Counted from the stretch's first letter, positions 49,850-58,422 are shown. The stretch is DNA of 64,000 bases from Streptomyces spinoverrucosus (GCF_006539505.1 NZ_BJND01000024.1:1-64000), one strand, 5' to 3'. A program made the numbers and translations. Notes: a model not told the origin generated them from the letters alone.

Positions 49850-52800
49850 TCAGGCGGCCTGGCCGTAGCCGTCCGGGGCGGGTGGGCCGTCGCCGCGCAG
49901 CGGGCTGAAGTCGACGTCCAAGTGCGGGTCGTACGCCTCGGGCTGAAAGCCGAGTTCATGGGTGGAGTACTCGCCGAAGCGGCGGATGTGCTCGGTCAGG
50001 TACGGCGAAATGTGGGCCAGGTCCTCGGGGTCGATGACGTGGCCCTCCTCCTGGAGCTGGCGCACGATCTCGGCGATGTCCAGGGCGTTGTGGAAGATGA
50101 CCGCGTTCGTGAGCAGAGCGTTGAATTTCGTGGTCTTCTCCTGTTCGACGGGGTCGTTGTCGGTGATGACGCCGCCGTTGCCGAAGCCGATCCACTGGGA
50201 GAAGCCGTTGAACGCCTCGACCTTGTTCGTGGCTGCGGTGACCCGCCGGCGCAGTGGGGCGTCGGAGAGGTAGCGCAGCAGCTGGACGGTGCGGATCACG
50301 CGGCCGACCTCACGGAAGGCGGTGTAGGTGGCGTTCTTGCGGGAGCCCGCGCGCAGGCGCCGCAGCAGCAGCGTGGAGGAGATGGCGCCCTCGCGCACGG
50401 AGATCGCCACCCGCATCAGGTGCCGGAACTGGGACTCGATCAGTTCGAAGTCGATGACGTTGCGGCCCGGCTCCCCGAAAAGGGCCGCGATGTGGACGTA
50501 GTCCGTCTGCTTCGTGGGCCGGTAGAACGTCAGGTCCTTCCAGTTCCGAATCCTGGGCATCAGGTCGAAGCCCAGCAGGTGGGCCAGGGCGAAGACAGGA
50601 AACGACTGACCTTGCGTATCCGCGTGCACGGTGGTCGGCTTCAGCCCGGAGGTGTTCTTGAGCAGGCCCTCGATGATGTAGACGGCCTCCCACACGCCGC
50701 ATGGGATGAAGTGCGTGAACAGCGCGATGTACGTGTCGGAGATGTGGTGGTAGGCGATGCCGCCCGGCTTGCCGTACCGCACAGAGGTCTCGGACAGCAG
50801 GTTGTTGAGGTAGGTGTCCATGTGGGTGCCGTCCGCGGCGACCGTGGAACCGTCGCCCCACGCCTGCGAGATGTCCAGGCGGGCGTGCGCGTTGACCAGG
50901 TCGGCGATTGCCTCGTTCAGCGTCGGGATGGAGAAGTGCCGGTTCGCGGCCAGCGACAGCTCGTGTCCGGTGACGCCGGGGATGTGGCGGGCGGCCTCGT
51001 AGGGGCCCATGTTGGTGCCCTTCACGAAGGTGGTGATGACGTACCGGCCAAAGGGATCCTTCAGCTTCGGCTCGTTGCCGGAGGAGGGGCCGAAGCGGCG
51101 CCACCACTCCACCCAGTACGCCGTGCGGGAGATGATCCCGATCAGTGAGCGTTCCGGCATCCTCACCTTGATCTCCTGCTCCAGGGCCTTCGCCGAGCCT
51201 CGCTGGCCCTCGGAGCGGTGAGCCTTGAGGGAGGGGATGCCGGACTCCGGGTCGATGACCAGGCCCTCGTTGTCCGGGTACCCGGCGTCCGCCGCCGCGG
51301 CGGCCGCGGTGAGCCTGTCCTCCAGCTGCCGGCGGAAGGCGACCGCGTCGTACGGCACCGCATCGCCGGGCTCGGCGAGGCCGACCTCCCCAAGGTAGTC
51401 GCCCAGTTTCGCCTCGACGTCCTCCCAGGGCAGCAGCTGCTCGCTCCAGTCGGCGTACTCCTCGGAGCCGGCCACCGCGACGTCGCCGGTGCGCAACTCC
51501 TCGGCGAGCGCGGTGAACACCATCGCCTCGAAGTGCCTGCGGACGAAGGTGCCGGGCCGGTTCTTGTCGCGGACGGCCTTCTGCCAGTTCAGCGTGGCGA
51601 AGGAGATGTCGACCGGGCGGCCGTCCTCGTGCCGTTCCGGGATGTAGTCGCGGGAGGTCTTGTACCGGCGGGCGTGTGCGAGTGCGTCCAGGACGCGGTT
51701 GTCCTCGGAGGTGGCCCGCAACTCCAGGCGGCTGGTCAGGTCGTACATCGTGGAGCGGTCCTTGAGTAGGTGCCCGTACAGCAGCACCTCCCAGTAGTTG
51801 TCATGGTGGGCCGCGACCTTCTCGATCTGCTCGTACTGGCCCTCGAACCCGCCGAAGTCGTCCACCGCCGCCGCGGGCGATCCCAGGGCGCCAGCCTGCA
51901 CGCGCAGGGCCTTCGCCATGGTGTGCAGGGCGGGCGCGAGCCCGTCGCCGAGCAGCGCGGCGACGGCGTCAGGCTCCGCGTCCTGGTCGAGTTCGCCGAC
52001 CGTCGCCAGGACTTCGGCCGTCATCGCCGCCGCCTTCTCCCGCGCGGCCTGGACGGGACTGCCGGCGTCGATGTGCTGGAGCACCGTGCGGTAGTTCCCG
52101 ATCAACGCCTCGACGATGGCCTGCTGTTGCTCCCGGATGCTCTCCAGCTCCACCTTTGCCCGCTTGACCTGCAACGCGACCCGCTTGCAGAACATCGTGG
52201 TCAAGTCATCGCGGGCCCGCATCCGCGCCTTGTGCACCAGACACACCAGCAGCGCGAGCCGCTTCACCAGGCCGTAGTCCCGCAGCCCCGGCGCATCCGC
52301 AGCGTCCGCCTCACCGGCGAAGCCCGTGATCTTCCCCGAGGCGACACCGGCCAGCCACACCCCGGTCTCGCCCAGTTCGTCCACCCACCCAAGGTGCTGG
52401 GCCTGGTCGCGGAAGTGCGACCACGTCGGCGCCTTGGCCGACTGTTTCAGCCTGTTGTACTTCGTGGTGCCGTCTTCGCTCTTCTCCGACAGCAGGTTCA
52501 ACAGCCGCTCGCGGTAGGCCTCGCTGAGCTGGTCGTAGATGCCGATACAGATCGAGGCGTTCACCTCGGTGCGGACCTTCGCCGCGAGCGCGTCCAACGT
52601 GGTGAAGCCCGGCAGCTCCAGCCCGGCCTCGACGACCTTCTCCAGCGCGATGTTGATGAGGTCTGCCGGGCGGTTCTTCGAGACCGCCTCACTCCGCATC
52701 ACCGCCTCGGCGATCTTCCGAGCCTTCGCCTTGTCGTACGACAGGCCAGCCCGCTGCCGTACGGCGGTTCGCTGTCGTTCCGCCGTACGGTTCGCCGCTC

Positions 52801-53086
52801 TGGGCACCGTGTCTTCCGGCAGGTCGACCGAGCGGCGCACGAAGTCGACGACCGTGTCGGGGATCTCGTCCAGCTTCGGGAAGCACCCCATGCGCTGGAA
52901 CGACTTGAGCGCGAGCAGCTGGGCCAGTAGATGCTCGTCAGAGTCGGTACGGGCGGCGGCCCACTCGACCTCGTCACGACTCGGCGCGAAGAACAGGTGC
53001 AGCTCGTGCGCGGTGATCAGCCGCTTGAACCGCGGATACGCGGTCCTCTCGATCGAGGTCACAGACCACTCCGCCCCGGACGACAT
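49850..53086 (-). CDS. tnpA: Tn3-family transposase
   Basis: 1078 aa. An N-terminal DUF4158-like domain starts MSSGAEWSVTSIERTAYPRF. The C-terminal DDE catalytic domain has Asp in WGDGSTVAADGTHMD, Asp in TVHADTQGQSFPVF and Glu in TNKVEAFNGFSQWIG, all intact. The length is slightly above the family's usual 1000. It starts 62 bp from the right terminal repeat and is read toward the cargo. It carries out replicative transposition with TnpR resolving the cointegrate. Confidence 0.95.
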   Translation of the reverse strand: MSSGAEWSVTSIERTAYPRFKRLITAHELHLFFAPSRDEVEWAAARTDSDEHLLAQLLALKSFQRMGCFPKLDEIPDTVVDFVRRSVDLPEDTVPRAANRTAERQRTAVRQRAGLSYDKAKARKIAEAVMRSEAVSKNRPADLINIALEKVVEAGLELPGFTTLDALAAKVRTEVNASICIGIYDQLSEAYRERLLNLLSEKSEDGTTKYNRLKQSAKAPTWSHFRDQAQHLGWVDELGETGVWLAGVASGKITGFAGEADAADAPGLRDYGLVKRLALLVCLVHKARMRARDDLTTMFCKRVALQVKRAKVELESIREQQQAIVEALIGNYRTVLQHIDAGSPVQAAREKAAAMTAEVLATVGELDQDAEPDAVAALLGDGLAPALHTMAKALRVQAGALGSPAAAVDDFGGFEGQYEQIEKVAAHHDNYWEVLLYGHLLKDRSTMYDLTSRLELRATSEDNRVLDALAHARRYKTSRDYIPERHEDGRPVDISFATLNWQKAVRDKNRPGTFVRRHFEAMVFTALAEELRTGDVAVAGSEEYADWSEQLLPWEDVEAKLGDYLGEVGLAEPGDAVPYDAVAFRRQLEDRLTAAAAAADAGYPDNEGLVIDPESGIPSLKAHRSEGQRGSAKALEQEIKVRMPERSLIGIISRTAYWVEWWRRFGPSSGNEPKLKDPFGRYVITTFVKGTNMGPYEAARHIPGVTGHELSLAANRHFSIPTLNEAIADLVNAHARLDISQAWGDGSTVAADGTHMDTYLNNLLSETSVRYGKPGGIAYHHISDTYIALFTHFIPCGVWEAVYIIEGLLKNTSGLKPTTVHADTQGQSFPVFALAHLLGFDLMPRIRNWKDLTFYRPTKQTDYVHIAALFGEPGRNVIDFELIESQFRHLMRVAISVREGAISSTLLLRRLRAGSRKNATYTAFREVGRVIRTVQLLRYLSDAPLRRRVTAATNKVEAFNGFSQWIGFGNGGVITDNDPVEQEKTTKFNALLTNAVIFHNALDIAEIVRQLQEEGHVIDPEDLAHISPYLTEHIRRFGEYSTHELGFQPEAYDPHLDVDFSPLRGDGPPAPDGYGQAA

Positions 53087-53147
53087 TCAACGTCACCACC
53101 AACGACACTGAGCCCAACGGGTGACGGGGCAGGGGCACTCAACGCAC

Positions 53148-53192
53148 CAAGATCATCCCGTGGCGGGTTTCTGGCGTATCTGGGTCATGCCC
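53148..53192 (-). repeat. Right terminal inverted repeat of the Tn3-family transposon
   Basis: Exact reverse complement of 46163-46207. The host regulator frame runs into it from the right and stops at 53139 after 18 aberrant residues. Confidence 0.95.
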
Positions 53193-53193
53193 C

Positions 53194-54386
53194 CTCTGGG
53201 CCGTGGCGGCTGCGAGCTCGGCTTCTCCGGCGCGCAGTTGGCAGTCGGTCAGAGTGGCCAACCGGTGGACGCGGCCCCGTTCGTGGGCGCTCGTCTTGAC
53301 GGCCTCGGCCGCGTAGGCCTGAGCTGGTGCCACGTCGCCGAGCCGCATCAGCGCATCAGCCAGGTTGACCTCAAGGAGCCCGGGCTGGACATATCCCGTC
53401 TCGGCTGGTTCTTCGTCGGGCCGGATCTGCCCGGCCGCGGTCTCAGCCAGGGTCGTGACGCGGTGGGCGGCCGCATGGTCGCCCATGCGGCTGAACGCCT
53501 TGGCCTGCATCGCGTACAGGTCACAGGCGAGGGCGGGCGACACGGCATGGCCTGCCGTTCGTACGGCCGCCTCGGCGAACGCGACCGCCTGCCGGTATTC
53601 GCGCATGTAGAGGCACTGGTTGACAAGCAGAGCGAGAACGTACCCGCCGAATGCCCGGTCGCCCGAGGCTTTCGCGAGCCTGAGCGCCTGGTAGAAGTAG
53701 CGCTGTGCCAGGCCCTGGGCGTCGGAGTCGTAGGCGCAGATCCCGGCGACGGCGACCAGGCCGCCAACCGCGCGGTGCAGCTCGCGCCCAGTGGGATCCG
53801 TGTATGCCCCACGCAGCAGCGGGGCCGTCTCGGTGTTGAGGAACAGCAGCACGCGGGCGCGCGTGGCGACACCACCGGCCTTTCGGTACATCTGCTCGTA
53901 GTGGCTGCGGGCGCCGCGCAGCAGCTCGACGTCCGACATGCCCACCCGGAGTGTGCCGTTGCGGGAGACATCGGCGTCGTCGGGCGGGTTCTCCCACTCC
54001 CAGACCGGACCGACGGCCGGCAGCCCGGTGATCACCGGGGCGGTCAGCAGCTCCGGCCGCTGCTGGAGGTCGCCCCGCCACAGTGCAGTGGACCGCTCGA
54101 TGAATCCAGCGAGGGACGTGGAGGCGGGTTGCGGCGCGTCGGCGTTGCCCATGCCGATGTCCTCAAGGGTGAGCGGGCGTCCCAACCGCGTGGTGAGGAT
54201 TTCGCAGATCAGGTCCGCGACGATGCCGCGGGGACGCTGGCCCTTCAGCCAGCGAATGACCGAACTGTGGTCGTAGCGCATCGACTTGCCACGGGCGACG
54301 CCCGCTTCGTTGATACGTGTGGCGAGCCCCACGCGGGACATCCCGGCCTCGTCGAGCAGCGCGTCGAGGAGGGTGTTCGGCTCCAT
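53194..54386 (-). pseudogene. HTH/TPR transcriptional regulator, 5' part, interrupted by the transposon
   Basis: About 397 codons remain of a 445-aa protein. An N-terminal HTH (DALLDEAGMSRVGLATRINE, then SVIRWLKGQRPRGIVADLI) precedes about 300 residues of TPR-like helices (ALRLAKASGDRAFGGYVLAL; AFSRMGDHAAAHRV). This is the NsdA-like regulator layout of streptomycetes. ATG 54386 has GGGG upstream. The last 48 codons are at 46013-46157. The frame continues 18 codons into the transposon, so a nearly full-length truncated protein could still be made. It faces the palindrome at 54429 and a divergent gene. Confidence 0.85.
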
Positions 54387-54428
54387 GTGTGCCCCCGATT
54401 CACTCACTGTGTGGAGCCTAACGACAGC

Positions 54429-54451
54429 TGGTTCACACAGTGTGTGAACCA
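54429..54451. promoter_or_regulatory. 23-bp perfect palindrome, probable operator
   Basis: Arms TGGTTCACACA and TGTGTGAACCA flank a single central G. It lies 43 bp upstream of the split regulator and 65 bp upstream of the divergent 54516 gene, the natural place for autoregulation. Confidence 0.7.
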
Positions 54452-54515
54452 ACCAATGACACTCACCCCCCGTACACACTCCCGCACACTAGGTTAAAGC
54501 CGCCAGCATCGCAGC

Positions 54516-55091
54516 ATGACGACTTTGCCCGCGCGGGCCCTTGAGCCCGTAGAGCCCGAGCCCGGCGTGCTCGTACACCCCAGCTCCGACCGCCGGTTGG
54601 CAGTCGAGCACTGGCTGCTGTCGACGCTCTCGGAGCCCGGTCGGGCACGCGCGCAGTGGCAGGAGTACGGGGCGGCGCTGCTGCCGCTGGGCACGCTCTT
54701 CTCCGCTGTACGGATCCCCGCGCGCCTGGTGGTCGCACTGACGGCGAGCACTGAGACATCCGAGCTGGACGACTTCCTGGACCAGGCCCTTGAGGGCGGC
54801 CCTGTCATCTGCGATCCGCATCACTCCCGCTACTACGCCCTGGTGCCGGCCAGCATGCCCGCGACATGGCGCCAGGCGGTGGACGACTGGCGGACGATGG
54901 ACATCGACTGCCTCGGCCGCGACAGCTACCTCGGCGTGCCGCCGGTGAGCGCCGTCGAGTGCAACCCTGCGACCCACGCCCCGTACTGGTCGGTGTCGAT
55001 GCCCTCGGCTGGCGTGCTGTGCGCGCCGCTCACCGTCGCTCGGCTGATCGCAGCCGGGCGCCACCAGTTGGTGGAAGGGCTGGACGCGTGA
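54516..55091 (+). CDS. Conserved actinobacterial protein of unknown function
   Basis: 191 aa without signal peptide or membrane helix. Visible motifs are CDPHHSRYYALVPASMP, LGRDSYLGVPPVSAVECN and YWSVSMPSAGVLCAPLTVARL, with several Cys and His that may bind metal. I recall similar proteins beside HTH/TPR regulators in streptomycetes, and the C-terminal pattern is shared with some primase-polymerase-associated proteins, but no function is assigned. It is divergent from the split regulator and overlaps the next small gene. Confidence 0.7.
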   Translation: MTTLPARALEPVEPEPGVLVHPSSDRRLAVEHWLLSTLSEPGRARAQWQEYGAALLPLGTLFSAVRIPARLVVALTASTETSELDDFLDQALEGGPVICDPHHSRYYALVPASMPATWRQAVDDWRTMDIDCLGRDSYLGVPPVSAVECNPATHAPYWSVSMPSAGVLCAPLTVARLIAAGRHQLVEGLDA

Positions 55092-55273
55092 GCGGCACCG
55101 AGGTCCGGGCGGACACCGAATTCCACGCATACAGCGACCACGTCTCGAATTGCCGGGAGTGCAGCGAACGACTCCGAGTCCGCGATCCCGTCTGCGACGA
55201 GGCGAGGCGGCTGGGCAAGGTCTACCTCACGGCGTATCGGGAGAGCGGCAGGGCGAATCCTGCCGAACCGTGA
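55088..55273 (+). CDS. Small CxxC protein
   Basis: 61 aa from GTG 55088, overlapping the preceding stop (GTGA). Four cysteines or so are arranged as SNCRECSERLRVRDPVCDE, suggesting a small zinc-binding protein. The frame is short but has GC-rich third positions and the overlap favours a real gene. The function is unknown. Confidence 0.6.
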   Translation: MSGTEVRADTEFHAYSDHVSNCRECSERLRVRDPVCDEARRLGKVYLTAYRESGRANPAEP

Positions 55274-55289
55274 GCGCCTCCGGGTCATC

Positions 55290-55391
55290 GTGTACCTCAC
55301 CGCCCTTGTGGTCGTGGCCGGGCTCCTCATGTGGGGGATCGGCGTTCAGAGGGCGGATGGGGATGGTCAGGTCCACGTCGATCGCACATGA
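55290..55391 (+). CDS. Possible very small single-helix membrane protein
   Basis: 33 codons from GTG 55290 encode one hydrophobic helix (VYLTALVVVAGLLMWGIGV) and a polar tail ending VHVDRT. The frame is open upstream without another start, so the true N-terminus could differ or be frameshifted relative to the GTG at the previous gene's stop. Low confidence. Confidence 0.35.
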   Translation: MYLTALVVVAGLLMWGIGVQRADGDGQVHVDRT

Positions 55392-55650
55392 CGCACGCAC
55401 AGCGTGCCCATGCCCACGCCGGACCAGTCCCGGCCACCCCGCCCCGGTGAAGAGGGGCCCCGCGGCGACCACCGGTCAGGGTCGTACCCACCGAACGCCC
55501 GTCCTGCCGGAGGAACACAAGCCTCCGGCGGGGGCGGGCCCGCAAGCCCCGCCCCATGTCCCCACTCTGGAGAGGCCGAGCCTGGGGGCGGGTTGCAATC
55601 CCGATGACCGGCTTTGACCGATGCCGGCACATGCGCAGAGAGGAGGTGCC

Positions 55651-55743
55651 ATGCGCAGCAGTCTCGGAGCCGTCAGGACTTGGCCGCCCGTGCCGAAGCC
55701 CGACGACGACCCACCCACTCCACCCCCGGACGACAACGCCTAG
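55651..55743 (+). CDS. 30-aa Pro/Asp-rich small protein with strong ribosome-binding site
   Basis: ATG 55651 follows GAGGAGG at an ideal distance. The peptide opens MRSSLGAVRTWPPVPKP and ends in an Asp/Pro-rich tail. It ends eight bases before the RBS spacing of the next small gene. There is no signal peptide and no known family. The strong RBS and tandem organisation argue for real translation. Confidence 0.5.
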   Translation: MRSSLGAVRTWPPVPKPDDDPPTPPPDDNA

Positions 55744-55753
55744 GAGCGCGCCC

Positions 55754-55954
55754 ATGGCCGCTAACGGATACCGCCCCTTGACCACCCGGCAGCTGGCCGA
55801 CGAGGAACGGCAGATCGACCAGGTACGGGGCCGAAGGCACTGCCGGGTGCACCGTGACCAGCAGATGATGCCGCTTCTGGCTGGTGTGGATATCTGCCCC
55901 GTCTGTGGCCCGGGGGGTGAGAGCCGAACGCAGCGGCCGTCACGCACGGAATGA
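55754..55954 (+). CDS. Small CxxC protein, 66 aa
   Basis: ATG 55754 follows GGAG (overlapping the previous stop) with seven bases of spacing. The protein has TTRQLADEERQIDQVRGRRH then CRVHRDQQMMPLLAGVDICP with a CPVC pair, a possible small zinc knuckle. It follows the 30-aa gene closely, so the two are probably translated from one message. Unknown function. Confidence 0.55.
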   Translation: MAANGYRPLTTRQLADEERQIDQVRGRRHCRVHRDQQMMPLLAGVDICPVCGPGGESRTQRPSRTE

Positions 55955-56032
55955 CGCCCCGACCACTCTCACTCTCCAAAGGTCAAGTGGTCGAGACGTC
56001 TGGCTCCCGACCTCAGGAAGGAGGGGAACACA

Positions 56033-56137
56033 GTGCCGAGGGTAGTTCTCGCCACCTCGCCCGCACCGCCGAATCCGGACCCGGTCCCGCCGGGTAGCCC
56101 GCGTAAGGCGGGCCTGGAGCAGGCGGAGACCCGCTGA
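56033..56137 (+). CDS. 34-aa Pro-rich small protein
   Basis: GTG 56033 follows GGAAGGAGG at a good distance. The peptide begins VPRVVLATSPAPPNPDPVPP and ends in a charged tail. Its Pro-rich centre recalls the 30-aa protein at 55651. A GC stem follows 10 bp after the stop. It may be a small conserved gene or chance; the RBS is the main support. Confidence 0.4.
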   Translation: MPRVVLATSPAPPNPDPVPPGSPRKAGLEQAETR

Positions 56138-56146
56138 CGCAAGACC

Positions 56147-56186
56147 GGCCCCGCTCGTCTGTTTCCCCGTGGCGGATGGCGGGGCC
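56147..56186 (+). terminator. Hairpin after the small-gene cluster
   Basis: GGCCCCGC at 56147-56154 pairs with GCGGGGCC at 56179-56186 (24-base loop), then TTGT. A modest terminator for the small genes. Confidence 0.45.
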
Positions 56187-56416
56187 TTGTCCGGCAGGTC
56201 GTGAGGACGGAGACGCGGGTATTGAGAGCCGGCTGCAATCCTGCGCGTGGCTCAAACCCGTGGCCTCGCAGCCGACAAGACCAACGGTCACCTGATCACC
56301 ACGGTCGCCGACCCGCGCGAAGGCGTTGTCGTCCACCCCGGTGGCCTCGCGGGTGAGGGTCCGGCGACATCCCAGCCCCAGCCCTGGCCGCCTCGCCAAC
56401 GGCAGGGTTGCCGTCG

Positions 56417-56571
56417 GGCCGCCCGCTTCTCTGTCAGTGTCGTGCCTCCGTGAGCCGAGTCAAGGGCGCTGCACTCCGCTTCGCTGCGTTCCGCGTCGCC
56501 TGCGGCGATGGCCCTGCGGGCCACCCCTGACTCGGCTCACTGCGGCACGGGAGAGAAGCGAGCGGGCGGCC
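56417..56571. repeat. Long imperfect inverted repeat in a 700-bp gene-free stretch
   Basis: Between the small genes and galU (56138-56837) I see no credible gene. The dominant structure is a long inverted repeat: GTGAGCCGAGTCA (56450-56462) with TGACTCGGCTCAC (56528-56540), and further out CGTGCC, CTTCTCT and GGCCGCCCGC with matching complements to 56571. Arms are about 45 bp with small mismatches around a 65-bp centre that itself folds. The outermost part of the stretch holds the galU promoter. Confidence 0.6.
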
Positions 56572-56837
56572 GGAGAGGAGCGGGGTCCTACGTGGGATGC
56601 GCCGGGGCTCGTTGGCCAGTGGGCCTGCGGTGAGTGGCGCGGCCGCGCTTCGCACGCACGCCGCATCGGCACGGCGGCTTGCGGGTAGTGGGGGGAATCA
56701 AAGGCCAAGCGAAGGGCCTCCCTCCTCCACACCACCGGCATGCTCAGTCCCTCGGCGGTACACGTCCGGATGGGACACTCACCGGCACCACATCGACGTC
56801 CGCGTCCGCGACACCGACCTCACCTCTGGGGGGCTCC

Positions 56838-57740
56838 ATGGCCACGACCATCCGCAGGGCAGTCATTCCCGCCGCCGGCCTCGGTTCCAGGCTTCTTCCG
56901 CTGACCAAGGCCACGCCGAAGGAGATGCTGCCCGTCGGTGACAAACCCGTCATCGAGCACACCGTCCGGGAGCTCGTGGCCTCCGGCATCACTGACATCA
57001 CCATCGTCGTCTCGGGCGGGAAGGGGCTCATCCAGGACCACTTCCGGCCCAACCCCGCACTCGTCGCGCAGCTGCGGGCCGACGGCAAGGCGGCGTACGC
57101 GGACGCCGTGGAGGAGGTCGGCGAGCTGTCCCGGCTCGGGCACATCACCTACCTCGACCAGCACGGCCCGTACGGCAACGGCACCCCTGTCCTCAACGCC
57201 GCCCGCAACTTCGGTGACGAGCCGATGCTCGTGCTGTGGCCGGACGACGTGTTCGTCGCCGAGGTGCCGCGTGCCCAGCAGCTGATCCGGGCGTACGAAG
57301 CCACCAGCTGCCCGGTCCTCGCGCTGATGCCGATGGACCCGGCCGACTCCCAGCGGTACGGCGTACCCGTCGTCAAGGAAGATCTCGGCGACGGCCTGCT
57401 GCGCATCACCGGCCTGGTGGAGAAGCCCAAGCCGCAGGACGCCCCCTCCGCGTACGCGGCCATCGGCGGGTACGTCATCACCCCGGGCATCGTCGACGAG
57501 CTGCGGGAACAGACCAAGCGCTGGTACGAGCACCAGACCGGCGAGATCTACCTGACCGACGCGATCAACGCCTACGCCGGCAACCGGGCCGTGTACGGGC
57601 AGGTCATCCAGGGGCGTTGGTACGACACCGGCAACCCGCTCGCCTACCTCACCGCCCAGTTCGCCGCCGCCCTGGCCGACCCGGAGTACGGCCCGCATCT
57701 GCGCCGGCTCGCCGCGGAACTCGACCAGCCCACGGAGTAG
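56838..57740 (+). CDS. galU: UTP-glucose-1-phosphate uridylyltransferase (GalU-type)
   Basis: 300 aa. The nucleotidyltransferase signature is RRAVIPAAGLGSRLLPLTKA followed by TPKEMLPVGDKPVIEH, and the sugar-site region is LVEKPKPQDAPSAYAAIGGY. The GalU type is favoured over RmlA-type thymidylyltransferases by the PKEMLPV motif and the GRWYDTGNPLAYL end. It makes UDP-glucose for wall and exopolysaccharide synthesis. ATG 56838 follows a run of six Gs. It stands alone among mobile-element debris and may be an accessory copy. Confidence 0.88.
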   Translation: MATTIRRAVIPAAGLGSRLLPLTKATPKEMLPVGDKPVIEHTVRELVASGITDITIVVSGGKGLIQDHFRPNPALVAQLRADGKAAYADAVEEVGELSRLGHITYLDQHGPYGNGTPVLNAARNFGDEPMLVLWPDDVFVAEVPRAQQLIRAYEATSCPVLALMPMDPADSQRYGVPVVKEDLGDGLLRITGLVEKPKPQDAPSAYAAIGGYVITPGIVDELREQTKRWYEHQTGEIYLTDAINAYAGNRAVYGQVIQGRWYDTGNPLAYLTAQFAAALADPEYGPHLRRLAAELDQPTE

Positions 57741-58049
57741 CGAAGAGGGCTGTTTGCTGCTGCCTGCCTTGCGGTCCAAGCGGGGCGGGCCCAGGCGAAC
57801 TCGGCTTCCCTTCCATCGGGCTTGCGGAGGATGCCTGGGAGGGCATCGAACAGGTCGGCTGCGCTGTCGGTGCGTATCAAACCGGCCTGGCTTGCCGTAA
57901 CGGGGATCTCAATGCCGTTCATAAGCACAACAGCGGGTCCGTCACATCTGCATGCGCCCAGGCTGGCCCGTAAGCGAGCTGTTTGCGGGACCCTCGGGCG
58001 CGGTCGTAGCCTCCCGCCCCACCTCCAAAGCGGCTGGAAGGGAAGCGAG
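57741..58049. other. Intergenic region with no certain gene
   Basis: The only coding-like signal is on the minus strand at 57750-57922 (MNGIEIPVTASQAGLIRTDS and on), which runs into galU without a stop and has no RBS. It may be a gene fragment left by rearrangement or may be chance. Confidence 0.35.
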
Positions 58050-58158
58050 ATGAGCGAGTCGTTCGAGGATCTGGAGCAGCAGTGCAGGAGTGCTCTGAAC
58101 CGGGTGAGCAACGCATACCGGGCCTTGCAGAAGGTGATGGGCGACCCCAAGCCCATCC
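58050..58158 (+). pseudogene. Small gene truncated by an IS630 fragment
   Basis: ATG 58050 follows GGGAAG and opens a helical, Glu/Gln-rich frame (MSESFEDLEQQCRSALNRVS, then NAYRALQKVMGDPK). The coding pattern ends where antisense IS630 transposase sequence begins near 58158, although the frame remains open to 58442. No family was recognised. Confidence 0.45.
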
Positions 58159-58320
58159 CGTCGCGATCTTGGTCATGTCCATGCCCTGCGCGGACAACAG
58201 CACCATCTGGGCCCGCCGTCAGGTCACCACTGGCCCGGTGCCCGGCGAACGATCCGCAGCAGCCGCTACCCCTCGTCGTCATCGATCCCACACATCCGCA
58301 CACGCTCAGCCACGGGGACA
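58155..58320 (-). pseudogene. IS630-family transposase, N-terminal fragment
   Basis: On the minus strand, in two frames, the segments IDDDEG, RLLRIVRRAPG and RRAQMVLLSAQGMDMTKIA are the N-terminus of the IS630-type transposases common in streptomycetes. There is an in-frame stop and a frameshift between them. The homology stops at about 58155, at the end of the small gene fragment. It is a dead remnant. Confidence 0.65.
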
Positions 58321-58422
58321 GCGTGGCGGACGCTTACCGTCCGGACCCGTACTCCGGACGGCTCGTCACGGCAGGGCGAACATTGCGTGATACGGCACCA
58401 GGAAGCGCCAAACGGCAGGGGT

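Larger units (their letters stand above)
46163..53192. mobile_element. Tn3-family transposon carrying cyanate-degradation genes
   Basis: A 7030-bp element bounded by perfect 45-bp inverted repeats. It carries a Tn3-family transposase (49850-53086), a serine resolvase (46225-47094), a res-like region beside the resolvase, and cargo genes for a TetR regulator, a DUF1348 protein, a beta-carbonic anhydrase and cyanase. CTCT lies at both outer edges (46158-46161 and 53194-53197), consistent with a short target duplication (five bases with one mismatch, or four). The insertion splits a regulator gene. Nothing in the element looks decayed. Confidence 0.93.

Noticed and set aside
49751..51148. 465-codon plus-strand frame inside the transposon
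   Set aside because: Antisense of the transposase C-terminus, which contains the conserved DDE residues.
56247..56453. 68-codon frame starting GTG 56247
   Set aside because: No ribosome-binding site, unremarkable codon pattern, and its end runs into the long inverted repeat. A real small gene cannot be excluded but is not supported.
57919..58206. Minus-strand 95-codon frame as an independent gene
   Set aside because: Its N-terminal part is the IS630 transposase fragment (MVLLSAQGMDMTKIA) and the rest is antisense of a small gene fragment.
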